Source: an uncultured Piscinibacter sp.
Lineage (GTDB): Bacteria; Pseudomonadota; Gammaproteobacteria; Burkholderiales; Burkholderiaceae_C
Direction: 5' to 3'
Length of the DNA: 64,000 bases
NCBI RefSeq assembly: GCF_937952055.1
Contig: NZ_CALFYO010000020.1
Location: 620,001-684,000 of the forward strand
The position numbers were made by a program, and so were the translations under genes. A model generated the notes under the pieces. It ran no database searches. It was not told the origin of the DNA and was given only the letters and a program-made list of their open reading frames with translations. The stretch's first letter is position 1, and each line of letters starts with the position of its first letter. Positions 16,898 through 26,059 of this stretch are shown one piece after another.

Positions 16898-17173
16898 GTG
16901 ACGCTGACGATCGAGCACGACGAGACCTCGGGGCGCTTCAGGGCCCTGGTCCACGGCCACCTGTGCGTGTGCGACTACCGTCTGCGCGACGGCGTCATGT
17001 TCATGACGCACACCGAGGTGGCGCCCGAGCTCGAGGGACAGGGCATCGCCGCCGATCTGGTGCGCGCGGCGCTGGCCCATGCCCGCGAGCGCGGCCTGAA
17101 GGTGCGTCCGCTGTGCTCCTACGTGCAGGCCTACATGCGCCGCCACCCGGAAGTTCAATCGCTGATGGGCTGA
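16898..17173 (+). CDS. Small GNAT-family N-acetyltransferase (YjdJ-like)
   Basis: 91 residues from a GTG start with AGAGAGG 9 nt upstream. The protein is a minimal GNAT fold: MTHTEVAPELEGQGIAADLVRAAL holds the acetyl-CoA pyrophosphate-binding Q/RxxGxG/A-type loop (EGQGIA), followed by HARERGLKVRPLCSYVQAYM. This is the short YjdJ/YidJ-type group. The acetyl acceptor is unknown. It is probably in an operon with yaeQ upstream and the prolyl oligopeptidase gene 8 bp downstream. Confidence 0.82.
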   Translation: MTLTIEHDETSGRFRALVHGHLCVCDYRLRDGVMFMTHTEVAPELEGQGIAADLVRAALAHARERGLKVRPLCSYVQAYMRRHPEVQSLMG

Positions 17174-17181
17174 ACAACGAC

Positions 17182-19332
17182 ATGCCGAACCGACGAACCC
17201 TGGCTCGCTGGCTGCTCTGCGCCGCAGCCGCCTCCTTGCCTGCCCACGCCATGGCCGACGACAAGAACCGCAACGACGACCCGCACCTCTGGCTGGAGGA
17301 CGTGCAGGGCGACAAGGCGCTCGCCTGGGTGCGCGAGCGCAATGCCGAGACCGTGAAGCAGCTCGCCGAGCGCGAGGATTTCGCGCCGACGCGCACCAGG
17401 CTGCTCGAGGTGCTCAACTCGAAGGACCGCATTCCGACCGTGGCGCGCCGCGGCGAGTGGCTCTACAACTTCTGGCAGGACGGCACGCACAAGCGCGGCC
17501 TGTGGCGACGCACCACGCTGGCCGAGTACCGCCGCCCCGCGCCGAGGTGGGAAACGGTGCTCGACCTCGACGCGCTGGCCGCCGCGGAGAAGGAGAACTG
17601 GGTCTGGGGCGGCGCCGAATGCCTCGGGCCGGACTATCGTCGCTGCCTCGTGTCGCTGTCGCGCGGCGGCGCCGACGCCAAGGTGATCCGCGAGTTCGAC
17701 ACGGTGGCGAAGCGCTTTGTCGACGCGGGCTTCGTGCTGCCCGAGGCCAAGTCGGACGTGGCCTGGGGCGATGCCGACACGCTCTATGTCGGCACCGACT
17801 TCGGCCCGGGCTCGATGACCGACTCGGGCTACCCGCGCATCGTCAAGCGCTGGAAGCGTGGCACCCCGCTGGCCGAGGCGAAGACGGTGTTCGAGGGCCG
17901 CAGGGAGGACGTCTGGGTCGGCGTCAGCGTCGACCACACGCCCGGCTTCGAACGCACGCTGATCGTGCGCGCGCTCGACTTCTATCGCCAGGAGACGCTG
18001 CTGCTGCAGGGCGACCGTCTGGCGAAGCTCGACGTGCCCGAGGACGCGCGCCTGTCCTTCATGCACAGCGCGGGGCTGGCGGGCGACACGCTGCTGCTCG
18101 AGCTGCGCAGCGACCTGCGCGCCGGCGAGCGCGTGCATCCGCGGGGCTCGCTGCTCGCCGCCGACTTCGCCGCCTACCAGAAGGGCGAGCGGCGCTTCCA
18201 GGTGCTGTTCGAACCCACCGAGACGCGTTCGCTGGCCGGCACTGCACTGACGCGCAGCCATGTGTTGGTCAATGTCAACGACAACGTCATCGGTCGGCTG
18301 GAAGAGTGGAAGCGCGAGGCTGACGGCCGCTTCACCGGTCGCGTGGTCGATGCGCCCTCTCCCGGCAACCTGGGCGTGACCGGCCTGCACGACCCGATGC
18401 GCAGCGACGATCCGCTGGCCGAGAGCTACCTGCTGAGCTACGCCGACTTCCTCACGCCCGACTCGCTGCTGCTCGGCCGCACCGGCAGCGACAGGCGCGA
18501 CACGCTGAAGATGCTGCCAGCCTCGTTCGACGGCAGCGACATGCGCACGGAGCAGCGCTTCGCCACCAGCCGCGACGGCACGCGCGTGCCCTATTTCGTG
18601 GTCTGGCCACGCGGCGCCAGGGCCGATGGCACGAACCCGACGCTGCTCTACGGCTACGGCGGATTCCAGGTCTCGCTCGAGCCCTGGTATTCACGCGCCT
18701 TCGGCGCCGCCTGGTACCCGCGCGGCGGCGTGCTGGTGGTGGCCAACATCCGCGGCGGTGGCGAGTTCGGCCCGCGCTGGCACCAGGCGGCGCTGAAGGC
18801 CAACAAGCAGCGCAGCTACGACGACTTCATCGCCGTCGCCGAAGACCTGATCCGCCACCGGATCACCAGCGCGCGCCACCTCGGCATCGAGGGCGGCAGC
18901 AATGGCGGGCTGCTGGTCGGTGCGGTGATGCTGCAGCGTCCGGAGCTGTTCAATGCCGTGGTCAGCCAGGTGCCGCTGCTGGACATGAGGCGCTATCACA
19001 AGCTGCTCGCCGGCGCGAGCTGGATGGCCGAGTACGGCAACCCCGACGTGCCCGAGGACTGGGCGGCGATCTCGCGCTACAGCCCCTACCAGAACGTGCG
19101 GCGCGACGGCCGCTACCCGACGCCGCTGTTCACCACTTCGACGCGCGACGACCGCGTGCACCCGGGACATGCGCGCAAGATGGTGGCGCGGCTGCGCGAG
19201 TACGGCCACCCGGTGCTGTACTACGAGAACATCGAGGGCGGCCACGGCGGCGCCGCCGACAACGAGCAGCGCGCCACGCTGCAGGCGATCGAGTTCACCT
19301 ACCTCTGGCAGCGGCTCGCGCGCGCCGATTGA
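17182..19332 (+). CDS. Secreted prolyl oligopeptidase (S9A family)
   Basis: 716 residues with a signal peptide (LARWLLCAAAASLPAHAMA), so the enzyme is exported, unlike many cytoplasmic relatives. The N-terminal DDPHLWLEDVQGDKALAWVR opens the beta-propeller region. The C-terminal alpha/beta-hydrolase domain has the catalytic triad S573 (GGSNGG), D657 (TRDDRVHP) and H688 (GGHGG). Cleavage of short proline-containing peptides in the periplasm is expected. The following DUF924 gene begins 5 bp after its stop, with an in-frame TTG overlapping the stop. Confidence 0.92.
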   Translation: MPNRRTLARWLLCAAAASLPAHAMADDKNRNDDPHLWLEDVQGDKALAWVRERNAETVKQLAEREDFAPTRTRLLEVLNSKDRIPTVARRGEWLYNFWQDGTHKRGLWRRTTLAEYRRPAPRWETVLDLDALAAAEKENWVWGGAECLGPDYRRCLVSLSRGGADAKVIREFDTVAKRFVDAGFVLPEAKSDVAWGDADTLYVGTDFGPGSMTDSGYPRIVKRWKRGTPLAEAKTVFEGRREDVWVGVSVDHTPGFERTLIVRALDFYRQETLLLQGDRLAKLDVPEDARLSFMHSAGLAGDTLLLELRSDLRAGERVHPRGSLLAADFAAYQKGERRFQVLFEPTETRSLAGTALTRSHVLVNVNDNVIGRLEEWKREADGRFTGRVVDAPSPGNLGVTGLHDPMRSDDPLAESYLLSYADFLTPDSLLLGRTGSDRRDTLKMLPASFDGSDMRTEQRFATSRDGTRVPYFVVWPRGARADGTNPTLLYGYGGFQVSLEPWYSRAFGAAWYPRGGVLVVANIRGGGEFGPRWHQAALKANKQRSYDDFIAVAEDLIRHRITSARHLGIEGGSNGGLLVGAVMLQRPELFNAVVSQVPLLDMRRYHKLLAGASWMAEYGNPDVPEDWAAISRYSPYQNVRRDGRYPTPLFTTSTRDDRVHPGHARKMVARLREYGHPVLYYENIEGGHGGAADNEQRATLQAIEFTYLWQRLARAD

Positions 19333-19337
19333 GCCCC

Positions 19338-19898
19338 ATGGACGCCGACGCGCTGGCCGTGCTCGCCTTCTGGTTCGGCGACGTGGCGTCACCGCGCGCC
19401 GAGTGGTTTCGCAAGGATGCGGCCTTCGATGCGTCAATCCGCGCGCGCTTCGGCGCGATGATCGACGCGGTGCTGGCCGGCCGGCGCTTCGGCGATTCGC
19501 CGCCGCAGCGGCTCGCCGCTGTCATCGTGCTTGACCAGTTCACCCGCAACGTCTTCCGCGACACGCCCCGTGCCTTCGCCGGCGACGCGGCCGCCTGCGC
19601 GCTCGCGCTGGCGATGGCCGAGCGCGGCGACGACCGCGTGCTGCCGCCATTGCAGCGCGCTTTCGCCTACCTGCCCTTCGAACATGCCGAGGACCTGGCG
19701 CTGCAGGACCGCGCCGTGGCGTGCTTCGAGGCGCTGGCGCGCGAGGAGCCGGCGCTGCGCGACATGCTGGACTACGCGCACAGGCACCGCGAGGTCATCC
19801 GCCGCTTCGGCCGCTTCCCGCACCGCAATGCCATCCTCGGCCGCGACAGCACGGCACAGGAGGCGGCATTCCTCGAACAGCCCGGCTCGCGCTTCTAG
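19338..19898 (+). CDS. DUF924 family protein
   Basis: 186 residues. It opens ALAVLAFWFGD and contains WFRKDAAFDASIRARF, RLAAVIVLDQFTRNVFRDTPRAFAGD and LPFEHAEDLALQDRAV, the conserved blocks of DUF924 (all-alpha, TPR-like). The ATG at 19338 is preferred to the in-frame TTG at 19329. Molecular function is not established. Its stop overlaps the stop of the convergent acyl-CoA synthetase gene by 4 bp. Confidence 0.88.
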   Translation: MDADALAVLAFWFGDVASPRAEWFRKDAAFDASIRARFGAMIDAVLAGRRFGDSPPQRLAAVIVLDQFTRNVFRDTPRAFAGDAAACALALAMAERGDDRVLPPLQRAFAYLPFEHAEDLALQDRAVACFEALAREEPALRDMLDYAHRHREVIRRFGRFPHRNAILGRDSTAQEAAFLEQPGSRF

Positions 19899-21640
19899 CC
19901 CTTCGCCTGCTGCGCCTCGCGGTCCTGCAGCAGCCGCCACATCACCTTGCCCGAGCCGGACTTGGGCAAGCTGTCGACGAACTCGACTCGCTTGGGCACC
20001 TTGTAGGCCGCCATGTGCTCGCGCGCCCAGGCGATGATGTCGTCGGCGCCAGTGCTGCCGCGCGCCTCGGCGCGCAGCACCACCACCGCCTTGACCGTTT
20101 CGCCGCGGTACTCGTCGCGCGCAGCGATGATGCAGGCCTCCTGCACCGCCGGGTGCTTGTAGAGCAGCATCTCCACCTCGGCCGGCCAGACCTTGAAGCC
20201 GCTGGCGTTGATCATCCGCTTGAGCCGGTCGGTGAGGAAGAAGTAGCCCTCCTCGTCCATGCGGCCGAGGTCGCCAGTGCGGAAGAACTGTCGCCCGCTG
20301 TCGTCGCCGGGCAGCGTGACGAAGGCAGCCCGCGTCGCCTCCGGGTGGCGCCAGTAGCCCTTGAAGACCATCGGACCGTGGGTGACGATCTCTCCCACCT
20401 CGCCCACCGGCAGTTCCTGCAGCGTCAGCGGGTCGACCACGCGCGAATCGACGCCGAAGATCGGAATCCCCAGGCACTGCAGCTTGGCGCGCTCCGGCGG
20501 GTTGGCGTGGCTGGGCGCGGCGGTCTCGGTGAGGCCGTAGCCCTCGGCGAAGGTCAGGCCGAACTCGTCCTGCAGCCGCTGCGCCACCGCGTGCGGCATC
20601 GCCGCGCCGCCGCCGCTGAGGTTGCGAAGCGAGGACAGGTCGAAGCTCTTGTAGTTCGGGCTGCCGAACAGGTCGATGATCATCGTCGGGATGCAGGTCC
20701 AGTGCGAGACCCTGTGGCGCGCGATCAGCCGCGCGGCGAGTTCGCGGTCCCAGCGCGGCAGGATCACCGTGGTCGATCCGAGGTAGACCGAGCCGAGCAC
20801 GCCGTACACCATGCCGGTGATGTGGAACATCGGCACCACGCCGAGCGCCACCGACTCCGGCCCGCCGTGGCCCCATTGCCCGCCCACCGTGTTGTGCATC
20901 AGCGTGCGGTGGGTATGCATGCAGCCCTTGGGCAGGCCGGTGGTGCCCGAGGTGTAAGGCAGCAGCGCGAGGTCGTCCGGCTGCGCGGTGTGATCGCCCG
21001 GCACGAGCTGCTGCGCCAGCGCGTCGCTCCAGCGCGTCCAGCGCGGACCGCCTTCGGGCAGGGGCGGATCGGCGCGCAGCCACTGCTCGGTGGCGGCGCC
21101 GGGCGCCTCGTCGGGGTGCAGCGCGTCGTCGGGCAAGGCATCGGCGTAGCGCGCCACCAGCACATGCGCGAGGCGCTGCGCGGCGGGCAACGCGGCGTTC
21201 GCCTGCGCGACGATGCCGGCGAGGTCGGCGCTGCAGATGACCAGCTTCGCCTCGGGGTCGGCGATGTAGTGGCCGAACTCGTCGGCGCGGTTCATCGGAT
21301 TGACAGGCACCACCACCGCGTCGGCGCGCAGGATGCCGTACAGCGCGGCGACGTACTGCGGACAGTTCTGCATGAACAGCGATACCCGGTCGCCCTTTCG
21401 CACGCCCTGCGCCTGCAGCCAGCCGGCGATGGCGAGGGCCTGCCGATGCAGTTCGCGGTAGCTGACCGGTCGGCCGAAGAAGAGGTAGGCCGGCTTGTCC
21501 GGGTAGCGCGCGGCCGACACTTCGAGGTTGAACCACAGCGAGGTGTTCGGCGCGACGACGCTGCGCGGCAGGCGGCGTGGCCAGATGCGGTGGTGCGGTC
21601 GCAGGCAGTCGTCGGTGGACACGGCGGGAGCGTCGGGCAC
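19895..21640 (-). CDS. Long- or medium-chain acyl-CoA synthetase (AMP-binding)
   Basis: 581 residues from a GTG start at 21640 (VPDAPAVST) with AGGA upstream; the longer open frame has no better start. ANL-superfamily motifs are present: the P-loop YTSGTTGLPKG, VPMFHITGM, GYGLTET, FRTGDLGRMDEEGYFF and the catalytic Lys motif PKSGSGKVMW near the C-terminus. It would activate a carboxylic acid, probably a fatty acid, to its CoA thioester via an acyl-adenylate. Substrate chain length cannot be read. No catabolic partner is adjacent, so it may serve general fatty-acid uptake. Confidence 0.88.
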   Translation of the reverse strand: MPDAPAVSTDDCLRPHHRIWPRRLPRSVVAPNTSLWFNLEVSAARYPDKPAYLFFGRPVSYRELHRQALAIAGWLQAQGVRKGDRVSLFMQNCPQYVAALYGILRADAVVVPVNPMNRADEFGHYIADPEAKLVICSADLAGIVAQANAALPAAQRLAHVLVARYADALPDDALHPDEAPGAATEQWLRADPPLPEGGPRWTRWSDALAQQLVPGDHTAQPDDLALLPYTSGTTGLPKGCMHTHRTLMHNTVGGQWGHGGPESVALGVVPMFHITGMVYGVLGSVYLGSTTVILPRWDRELAARLIARHRVSHWTCIPTMIIDLFGSPNYKSFDLSSLRNLSGGGAAMPHAVAQRLQDEFGLTFAEGYGLTETAAPSHANPPERAKLQCLGIPIFGVDSRVVDPLTLQELPVGEVGEIVTHGPMVFKGYWRHPEATRAAFVTLPGDDSGRQFFRTGDLGRMDEEGYFFLTDRLKRMINASGFKVWPAEVEMLLYKHPAVQEACIIAARDEYRGETVKAVVVLRAEARGSTGADDIIAWAREHMAAYKVPKRVEFVDSLPKSGSGKVMWRLLQDREAQQAKG

Positions 21641-21680
21641 GGAGGGGTCCTCGGGGGCGGCCGAAGGGCGGCCGGATCGT

Positions 21681-21697
21681 CTGCGGGTATACCGCAG
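21681..21697 (-). promoter_or_regulatory. Dyad CTGCGG-N5-CCGCAG with a TATACC core
   Basis: Six-base arms around GTATA, 41 bp upstream of the acyl-CoA synthetase GTG. On the minus strand the core reads TATACC, a fair -10 element, so this may be a promoter overlapped by an operator. No convincing -35 is seen. Confidence 0.3.
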
Positions 21698-21761
21698 CGC
21701 CGATCGCGCGGCCACTGGCGGAACCCCGGTCCGCCCTGTCGCGCCGGAGACAAGCAGCGGC

Positions 21762-22868
21762 CTAGTCTGCGGGTACGAAGGGCCCCTGTGCGAGCAGCGC
21801 TGCACGCAGAGCAACGCAGTAGGCAGCATCGGCCTCCCAGGCGCGGCGCGCGATCTGCGCATGCCGCGCCTGCTGCCGAGCCCGGCCCAGCAGTCCGGCA
21901 AGTTCGGCCAGCGCGTCGTGCACGACCGCCTGCGAATAATCGTCGAAGTGCGGCGCCACCTCCACCGCGGCCAGGTCGCCCTCGCGCACCGCCGAGTCGA
22001 GGCGCCCTGCGTGCGCGAGGCACACCGCATGGTCGGCCCGCGCGATCGTCGCCTCCCAGGTCATGCCGGCACGCGCCGCCGGGTCGACGGTGCGTTCGAA
22101 CACCGCCGACGCCTGAGCGTACTGCCCCGACAGGCGCAGCATTTCGCCGAGACGCAGGTTGGACTGCAGCCCGGTGTCGTCGATGGTCAGCGCCGCGGCG
22201 AGCTGCTGCGCACTGCCCAGGGCGACGAGCGCCTGCTTGAGCTGCTCGCCATCGAGCCGACCGGCGGCCCGCGCGCGGCGCACCTGCTGGGCCTGCGCCA
22301 GCGTCATGTAGCGATGCACGGCGGCGACCAGCTGCTCGTCGTTCTCGGCGCGGGCGATGCCGCTGGCGCGCCGGTAGTGGCGCACCGCTTCGTCGACGAG
22401 GTCGGCTTCCTGGTAGAGCGTGGCCACGACATAGAGCGCGCGCGCCGCGGCCAGCGGCCGCTGCGCGCCGCCCAGCCGCACCGCCTGGCGCAGGTGCGGC
22501 AGCACCTCGCACGGATCGTGGTGCAGGGTGCCGCGGATGCAGCCGAGCCAGGCTTCGCATTCGGCCTCGAGTCCCGCTTCGCCGAGCGCGATGGCGGCAT
22601 CGCGCGCTTGCTGCACCGGGACGATGGCCTCGCGGGTCTGCGTCCCGTAGTACATCGCCACGCCGCGAGCCAGTTCGAACTCGGCCACCGCCAGCCGGTC
22701 GTCGGCGGCCTGCACCGCAGCCTGCGCCGTGCTCAGCGCCTCGGGCAGCTCGCCGACGCGCCAGTGCCGCGCCAGCAGCAGCACCCGCTGCGCCAGCAGC
22801 CGGGCCCGCGGCGCGCCCGTCGGCGCCGAGGAGATGGCGCGTTCGCTGCGTTGCAGGAGGCGAAGCAT
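21762..22868 (-). CDS. Helical-repeat (TPR-like) protein paired with a hybrid kinase
   Basis: 368 residues, no signal peptide. The sequence is almost entirely Ala/Leu-rich helix pairs of about 35-40 residues, for example VRLGGAQRPLAAARALYVVA, DEAVRHYRRASGIARAENDE and YAQASAVFERTV, which looks like a degenerate TPR superhelix. No enzymatic motif is seen. It begins 26 bp after the hybrid-kinase stop on the same strand and is therefore probably co-transcribed, suggesting a scaffold or regulatory partner of that kinase (inference). Confidence 0.65.
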   Translation of the reverse strand: MLRLLQRSERAISSAPTGAPRARLLAQRVLLLARHWRVGELPEALSTAQAAVQAADDRLAVAEFELARGVAMYYGTQTREAIVPVQQARDAAIALGEAGLEAECEAWLGCIRGTLHHDPCEVLPHLRQAVRLGGAQRPLAAARALYVVATLYQEADLVDEAVRHYRRASGIARAENDEQLVAAVHRYMTLAQAQQVRRARAAGRLDGEQLKQALVALGSAQQLAAALTIDDTGLQSNLRLGEMLRLSGQYAQASAVFERTVDPAARAGMTWEATIARADHAVCLAHAGRLDSAVREGDLAAVEVAPHFDDYSQAVVHDALAELAGLLGRARQQARHAQIARRAWEADAAYCVALRAALLAQGPFVPAD

Positions 22869-22894
22869 GGCCGAGCAGGGAGGGCGGTGCCGAC

Positions 22895-24451
22895 TCAGCC
22901 GCGTGCCGCGCGCGCCCGGCGCACCCAGTGCGCCAGCACGCGCACCAGCCGATCGGGGTCGATCGGCTTGGCGAGGAAGTCGTTCATGCCGTGGCGCAGC
23001 GCACTGTCGCGCTGCGACATCAAGGCGTCGGCGGTCAGCGCGATCACCGGCAGCATGCCCGCACCGTGCGAGCGGCGGATCGCGATGGTGGCGTCGATGC
23101 CGCCGAGCACCGGCATCTGCAGGTCCATCAGCACCGCGTCGAACGGTGTGCCGCGCCGCGTCGCCTCGGCCACAGCCCGCAGCGCCTGCTCGCCGTTGGC
23201 CGCGGTCACGACCTGCGCGCCCCAGTGCGCCAGCGTCGCCTCGGCCACCAGGGTGTTCACTGGATGGTCCTCGACGAGCAGGATGCGTGCGTCCTTCAGC
23301 GCATCCACCGGTGCGAAGCGCGTCGGCAACGCTGCCGCCTGTCCGGCGGCGCGGTTCAGCGGCAGGTCCGTCCAGAAGCGGCTGCCCTCCCCGGGCGTGC
23401 TGAGCATGCCCACGCCGCCGCGCATCAGCACGGCGAGCTGGCGGCAGATGCTCAGGCCGAGGCCGGTGCCACCGAAGCGCCGCGTCGTCGAGGCATCGGC
23501 CTGCGAGAACGGGTGGAACATGCGCGGCTGCAGCTCGGTCGGAATGCCCGGTCCGCTGTCGCGCACCTCGAGCCGGGAACGTCCGTCGACGCGCCGCGTC
23601 GCGCGCAGCGCGATCCAGCCCTGCTCGGTGAACTTGAGCGCGTTGCCCAGATAGTTGGCGAGGATCTGGCGCAGCCGCACCGGGTCGCCGTTGACCCACT
23701 GCGGCACGCCGGGGTCCAGTTCGAAGCGGAACTCCAGACCTTTCGCCGCGGCGAGTTCGGCGTAGGCGTCGCGCATCTGGACGAGCATCTGGTGCAGGTC
23801 GAAGTCGACCTGCTCGAGCGTCAGCCGGCCGGCTTCGATCTTGGACAGGTCGAGGATGTCCGAGATCAGTCCGGCGAGCGCCTGGGCGCTGTCGTCGATG
23901 TGTTCGAGACACTCGCGCAGCCGCGCCGGCGGCAGCGACGGGTCCTGGGCCAGGCGCACCAGGCCGAGCAGGCCGTTGAGCGGCGTGCGGATCTCATGGC
24001 TGGTGTTGGCAAGGAACTCGCTCTTCGCGCGGTTGGCCGACTCGGCCTGGTCGCGCGCGTCGGCCAGCGCGGCCGCGACGCGACGGCGCTCGGTGATGTC
24101 GTCGACGATCCAGATCGTGCCGCCGCTGCCCGGGTGCCGCCGGTCGATCGCCCGCGCGCGCAGGTTGGCCCAGAACACGCTGCCGTCGCGCCGCGCCATC
24201 TCGAACTCGCCCTCGAAGGCGGCGCCGGACTGCAGCAGCGGTGAGGCGTGGCGGCCGACGTCGGCATAGGCCGCGTCGCTGGGCCACACGGCGCGTCCGC
24301 TGCAGCCGACCAGTGTGCCGGGGGGCCAGCCGAAGATCTCTTCGAAGCGCGGATTGGCGTGCTGGAACTGGCGGTCGCGCGTGACGGCGATGCCGACGAA
24401 AGCGGTGTCGAGGATCGCCTCGAGCGGCAGGTCAGTGGTGGTGGCGAGCAT
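22895..24451 (-). CDS. PAS-domain hybrid sensor histidine kinase with receiver
   Basis: 518 residues, soluble. One PAS domain (about 8-125: FVGIAVTRDRQFQHANPRFEEIFGW and a PAC-like WIVDDITERR end), a HisKA helix with SHEIRTP (H152), a HATPase with NALKFT and GLGLSI boxes, and a C-terminal REC domain (LLVEDHPVNTLVAEATL, phospho-acceptor D443 in LMDLQMPVLGG). It resembles soluble ArcB/BarA-like hybrid kinases. There is no phosphotransfer domain or response regulator nearby. A -10-like TGTAAT (minus strand, 24478-24473) lies about 20 bp upstream. Confidence 0.9.
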   Translation of the reverse strand: MLATTTDLPLEAILDTAFVGIAVTRDRQFQHANPRFEEIFGWPPGTLVGCSGRAVWPSDAAYADVGRHASPLLQSGAAFEGEFEMARRDGSVFWANLRARAIDRRHPGSGGTIWIVDDITERRRVAAALADARDQAESANRAKSEFLANTSHEIRTPLNGLLGLVRLAQDPSLPPARLRECLEHIDDSAQALAGLISDILDLSKIEAGRLTLEQVDFDLHQMLVQMRDAYAELAAAKGLEFRFELDPGVPQWVNGDPVRLRQILANYLGNALKFTEQGWIALRATRRVDGRSRLEVRDSGPGIPTELQPRMFHPFSQADASTTRRFGGTGLGLSICRQLAVLMRGGVGMLSTPGEGSRFWTDLPLNRAAGQAAALPTRFAPVDALKDARILLVEDHPVNTLVAEATLAHWGAQVVTAANGEQALRAVAEATRRGTPFDAVLMDLQMPVLGGIDATIAIRRSHGAGMLPVIALTADALMSQRDSALRHGMNDFLAKPIDPDRLVRVLAHWVRRARAARG

Positions 24452-24472
24452 GGCGCGGCGGTTCGGTCATCG

Positions 24473-24478
24473 ATTACA
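24473..24478 (-). promoter_or_regulatory. -10 element for the PAS hybrid-kinase gene
   Basis: TGTAAT on the minus strand (5 of 6 matches to TATAAT) would start transcription near 24466, 15 nt before the ATG at 24451. The -35 position has no good match. Confidence 0.35.
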
Positions 24479-24608
24479 ACGCGCCGCCGCCGTCGTCGCC
24501 GTCGTGTCGTTGCGCGCCGCGCCCGCAAGCGTGAGCTATTGCCGGGGCGATACAGACCCTCACAGGCCTGCGCTAGCATCCGCGCTCCCCTCGAACCGTC
24601 CGACGACC

Positions 24609-24920
24609 ATGACCGACAGCCTGCAAGCCACCGTGCGCACCCGCGCGAACGTCTATTTCGACGGCAAGTGCGTCTCGCACAGCCTGGAACTGGCCGACGG
24701 CAGCAGGAAGAGCGTCGGCGTGATCCTGCCCTCGACGCTGCGCTTCACGACCGGCGCGCCCGAGCGCATGGAATTGCTGGAGGGCGAATGCCGGGTCAAG
24801 CTGCCGGGAGCCGCCGACTGGGCGAACTACCGTGGTGGCCAGTCCTTCGACGTGCCGGGCCAGTCGGCCTTCGACATCGAGGTGACGCAGACGCTGCACT
24901 ACGTCTGCCACTTCCTCTGA
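24609..24920 (+). CDS. ppnP: Pyrimidine/purine nucleoside phosphorylase (DUF1255)
   Basis: 103 residues, the full length of the PpnP/YaiE family, a small single-domain cupin. NVYFDGKCVSHSLEL, GVILPSTLRFTTGAPERMELLEGECRV and the GQSFDVPGQSAFDIEV block are characteristic. The enzyme phosphorolyses several nucleosides to base and ribose-1-phosphate in the cytoplasm. A -10-like TAGCAT lies at 24574-24579. The next gene starts 58 bp downstream. Confidence 0.93.
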   Translation: MTDSLQATVRTRANVYFDGKCVSHSLELADGSRKSVGVILPSTLRFTTGAPERMELLEGECRVKLPGAADWANYRGGQSFDVPGQSAFDIEVTQTLHYVCHFL

Positions 24921-24931
24921 CGATCGGCAGA

Positions 24932-24978
24932 ACCCCTGCGCGGACGGGGGTGCGCGTTTCGCGGCAGCATGCCACCCC
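24932..24978 (+). promoter_or_regulatory. Mutually exclusive hairpins in front of the sugar dehydrogenase start
   Basis: GGGGTG (24947-24952) can pair either with ACCCC upstream (24932-24936) or with CACCCC (24973-24978), which directly abuts the ATG at 24979. The two pairings exclude each other, and the second would block the start region. No Shine-Dalgarno sequence is visible. A translational switch is possible but unproven. Confidence 0.25.
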
Positions 24979-26055
24979 ATGCGCCGACTGATCGCCTTCC
25001 TCCTCGTTGCACTCGCCTGGGGCGCCGCCGGCGCGCAGGCATTGAGGCCGGTGCCGGTGGTGACCGGCCTGGACCATCCCTGGGCCCTGGCCTTCCTGCC
25101 CGACGGCCGCATGCTCGTCACCGAGAAGCCCGGCCGGCTGCGCATCGCCCGCGCCGACGGTCGCGTCGGTGCGCCGCTGAGCGGCCTGCCTGCGGTGGAT
25201 GGCGGCGGCCAGTGCGGGCTGCTCGACGTCGCCGTCGACCCCGACTTCGCGAACAACGGTCTCGTCTTCTGGACCTTCGCCGAGCCGGGTGACGGCGGCA
25301 ATTCGACCGCGGTCGCCCGTGGCCGGCTCGTCGGCGACCGGCTGGTGGAGGTGCGCACCATCTTCAGCCAGCGGCCGAAGGTGACCAGCCGCCACCACTG
25401 CGGCTCGCGCATCGTCTTCGGCCGCGACGGCACGCTGTGGGTCGGCCTGGGCGACCGCTTCTCGCGCAAGGAAGACGCGCAGAATCCGGCCAACCACCTG
25501 GGCAAGGTGGTCCGCATCGACCGCGAGGGCCGGCCACCGGCCGACAACCCGAAGTTCGCCGCGCCCGAGGTGTGGAGTCTCGGGCACCGCAACATCCAGG
25601 GCGCCGCGGCCCATCCGGTCAGCGGCGAACTGTGGACCCTGGAGCATGGCCCGCAAGGCGGCGACGAGGTCAACGCGCCGAAGGGCGGGCGGAACTACGG
25701 CTGGCCGCTGGTCACCCGCGGCCGCAACTATGTCGTCGGCACGCGCATCGGCGAGGACGGGCCCAAGCCGGGTTACGAGGAGCCGTTGAAGGTCTGGGTG
25801 CCGTCGATCGCCCCCAGCGGCATGGCCTTCCTCACCAGCGAGCGCTATCCGGGCTGGAAGGGCAGCCTGTTCGTCGGCGCGCTCAAGGCCCGCGTGCTCG
25901 TGCGCCTCGGCCTCGACGGCGGGCGGGTCATCGCCGAGGAGCGGCTGCTGGAAGACCTTGGCGAGCGCATCCGCGACGTCCGTCAGGGCCCGGACGGCTG
26001 GCTCTACCTGGTCACCGACGGCAGTGACGGCCGGGTGCTGCGCCTCGAGCGCTGA
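24979..26055 (+). CDS. PQQ-dependent aldose sugar dehydrogenase (YliI/Asd-like)
   Basis: 358 residues with a signal peptide (LIAFLLVALAWGAAGAQA). The six-bladed propeller of soluble glucose/aldose dehydrogenases is indicated by LDHPWALAFLPDGRMLVTEKPGRL, GGQCGLLDVAVDPDFANN, SRHHCGSRIVFGRDGTLWVGLGD, GHRNIQGAAAHP, WTLEHGPQGGDEVN and PGWKGSLFVGAL. The enzyme should be periplasmic and oxidise aldose sugars using PQQ. No PQQ biosynthesis gene is visible in the window. It converges with murB, with 4 bp between stops. Confidence 0.9.
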   Translation: MRRLIAFLLVALAWGAAGAQALRPVPVVTGLDHPWALAFLPDGRMLVTEKPGRLRIARADGRVGAPLSGLPAVDGGGQCGLLDVAVDPDFANNGLVFWTFAEPGDGGNSTAVARGRLVGDRLVEVRTIFSQRPKVTSRHHCGSRIVFGRDGTLWVGLGDRFSRKEDAQNPANHLGKVVRIDREGRPPADNPKFAAPEVWSLGHRNIQGAAAHPVSGELWTLEHGPQGGDEVNAPKGGRNYGWPLVTRGRNYVVGTRIGEDGPKPGYEEPLKVWVPSIAPSGMAFLTSERYPGWKGSLFVGALKARVLVRLGLDGGRVIAEERLLEDLGERIRDVRQGPDGWLYLVTDGSDGRVLRLER

Positions 26056-26059
26056 TCGA

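Noticed and set aside
24481..24505. GCC/GTC triplet run resembling a small tandem repeat
   Set aside because: The run is short and imperfect and lies between divergent genes in a GC-rich genome; it shows no spacer structure and is not a CRISPR or a clear microsatellite.
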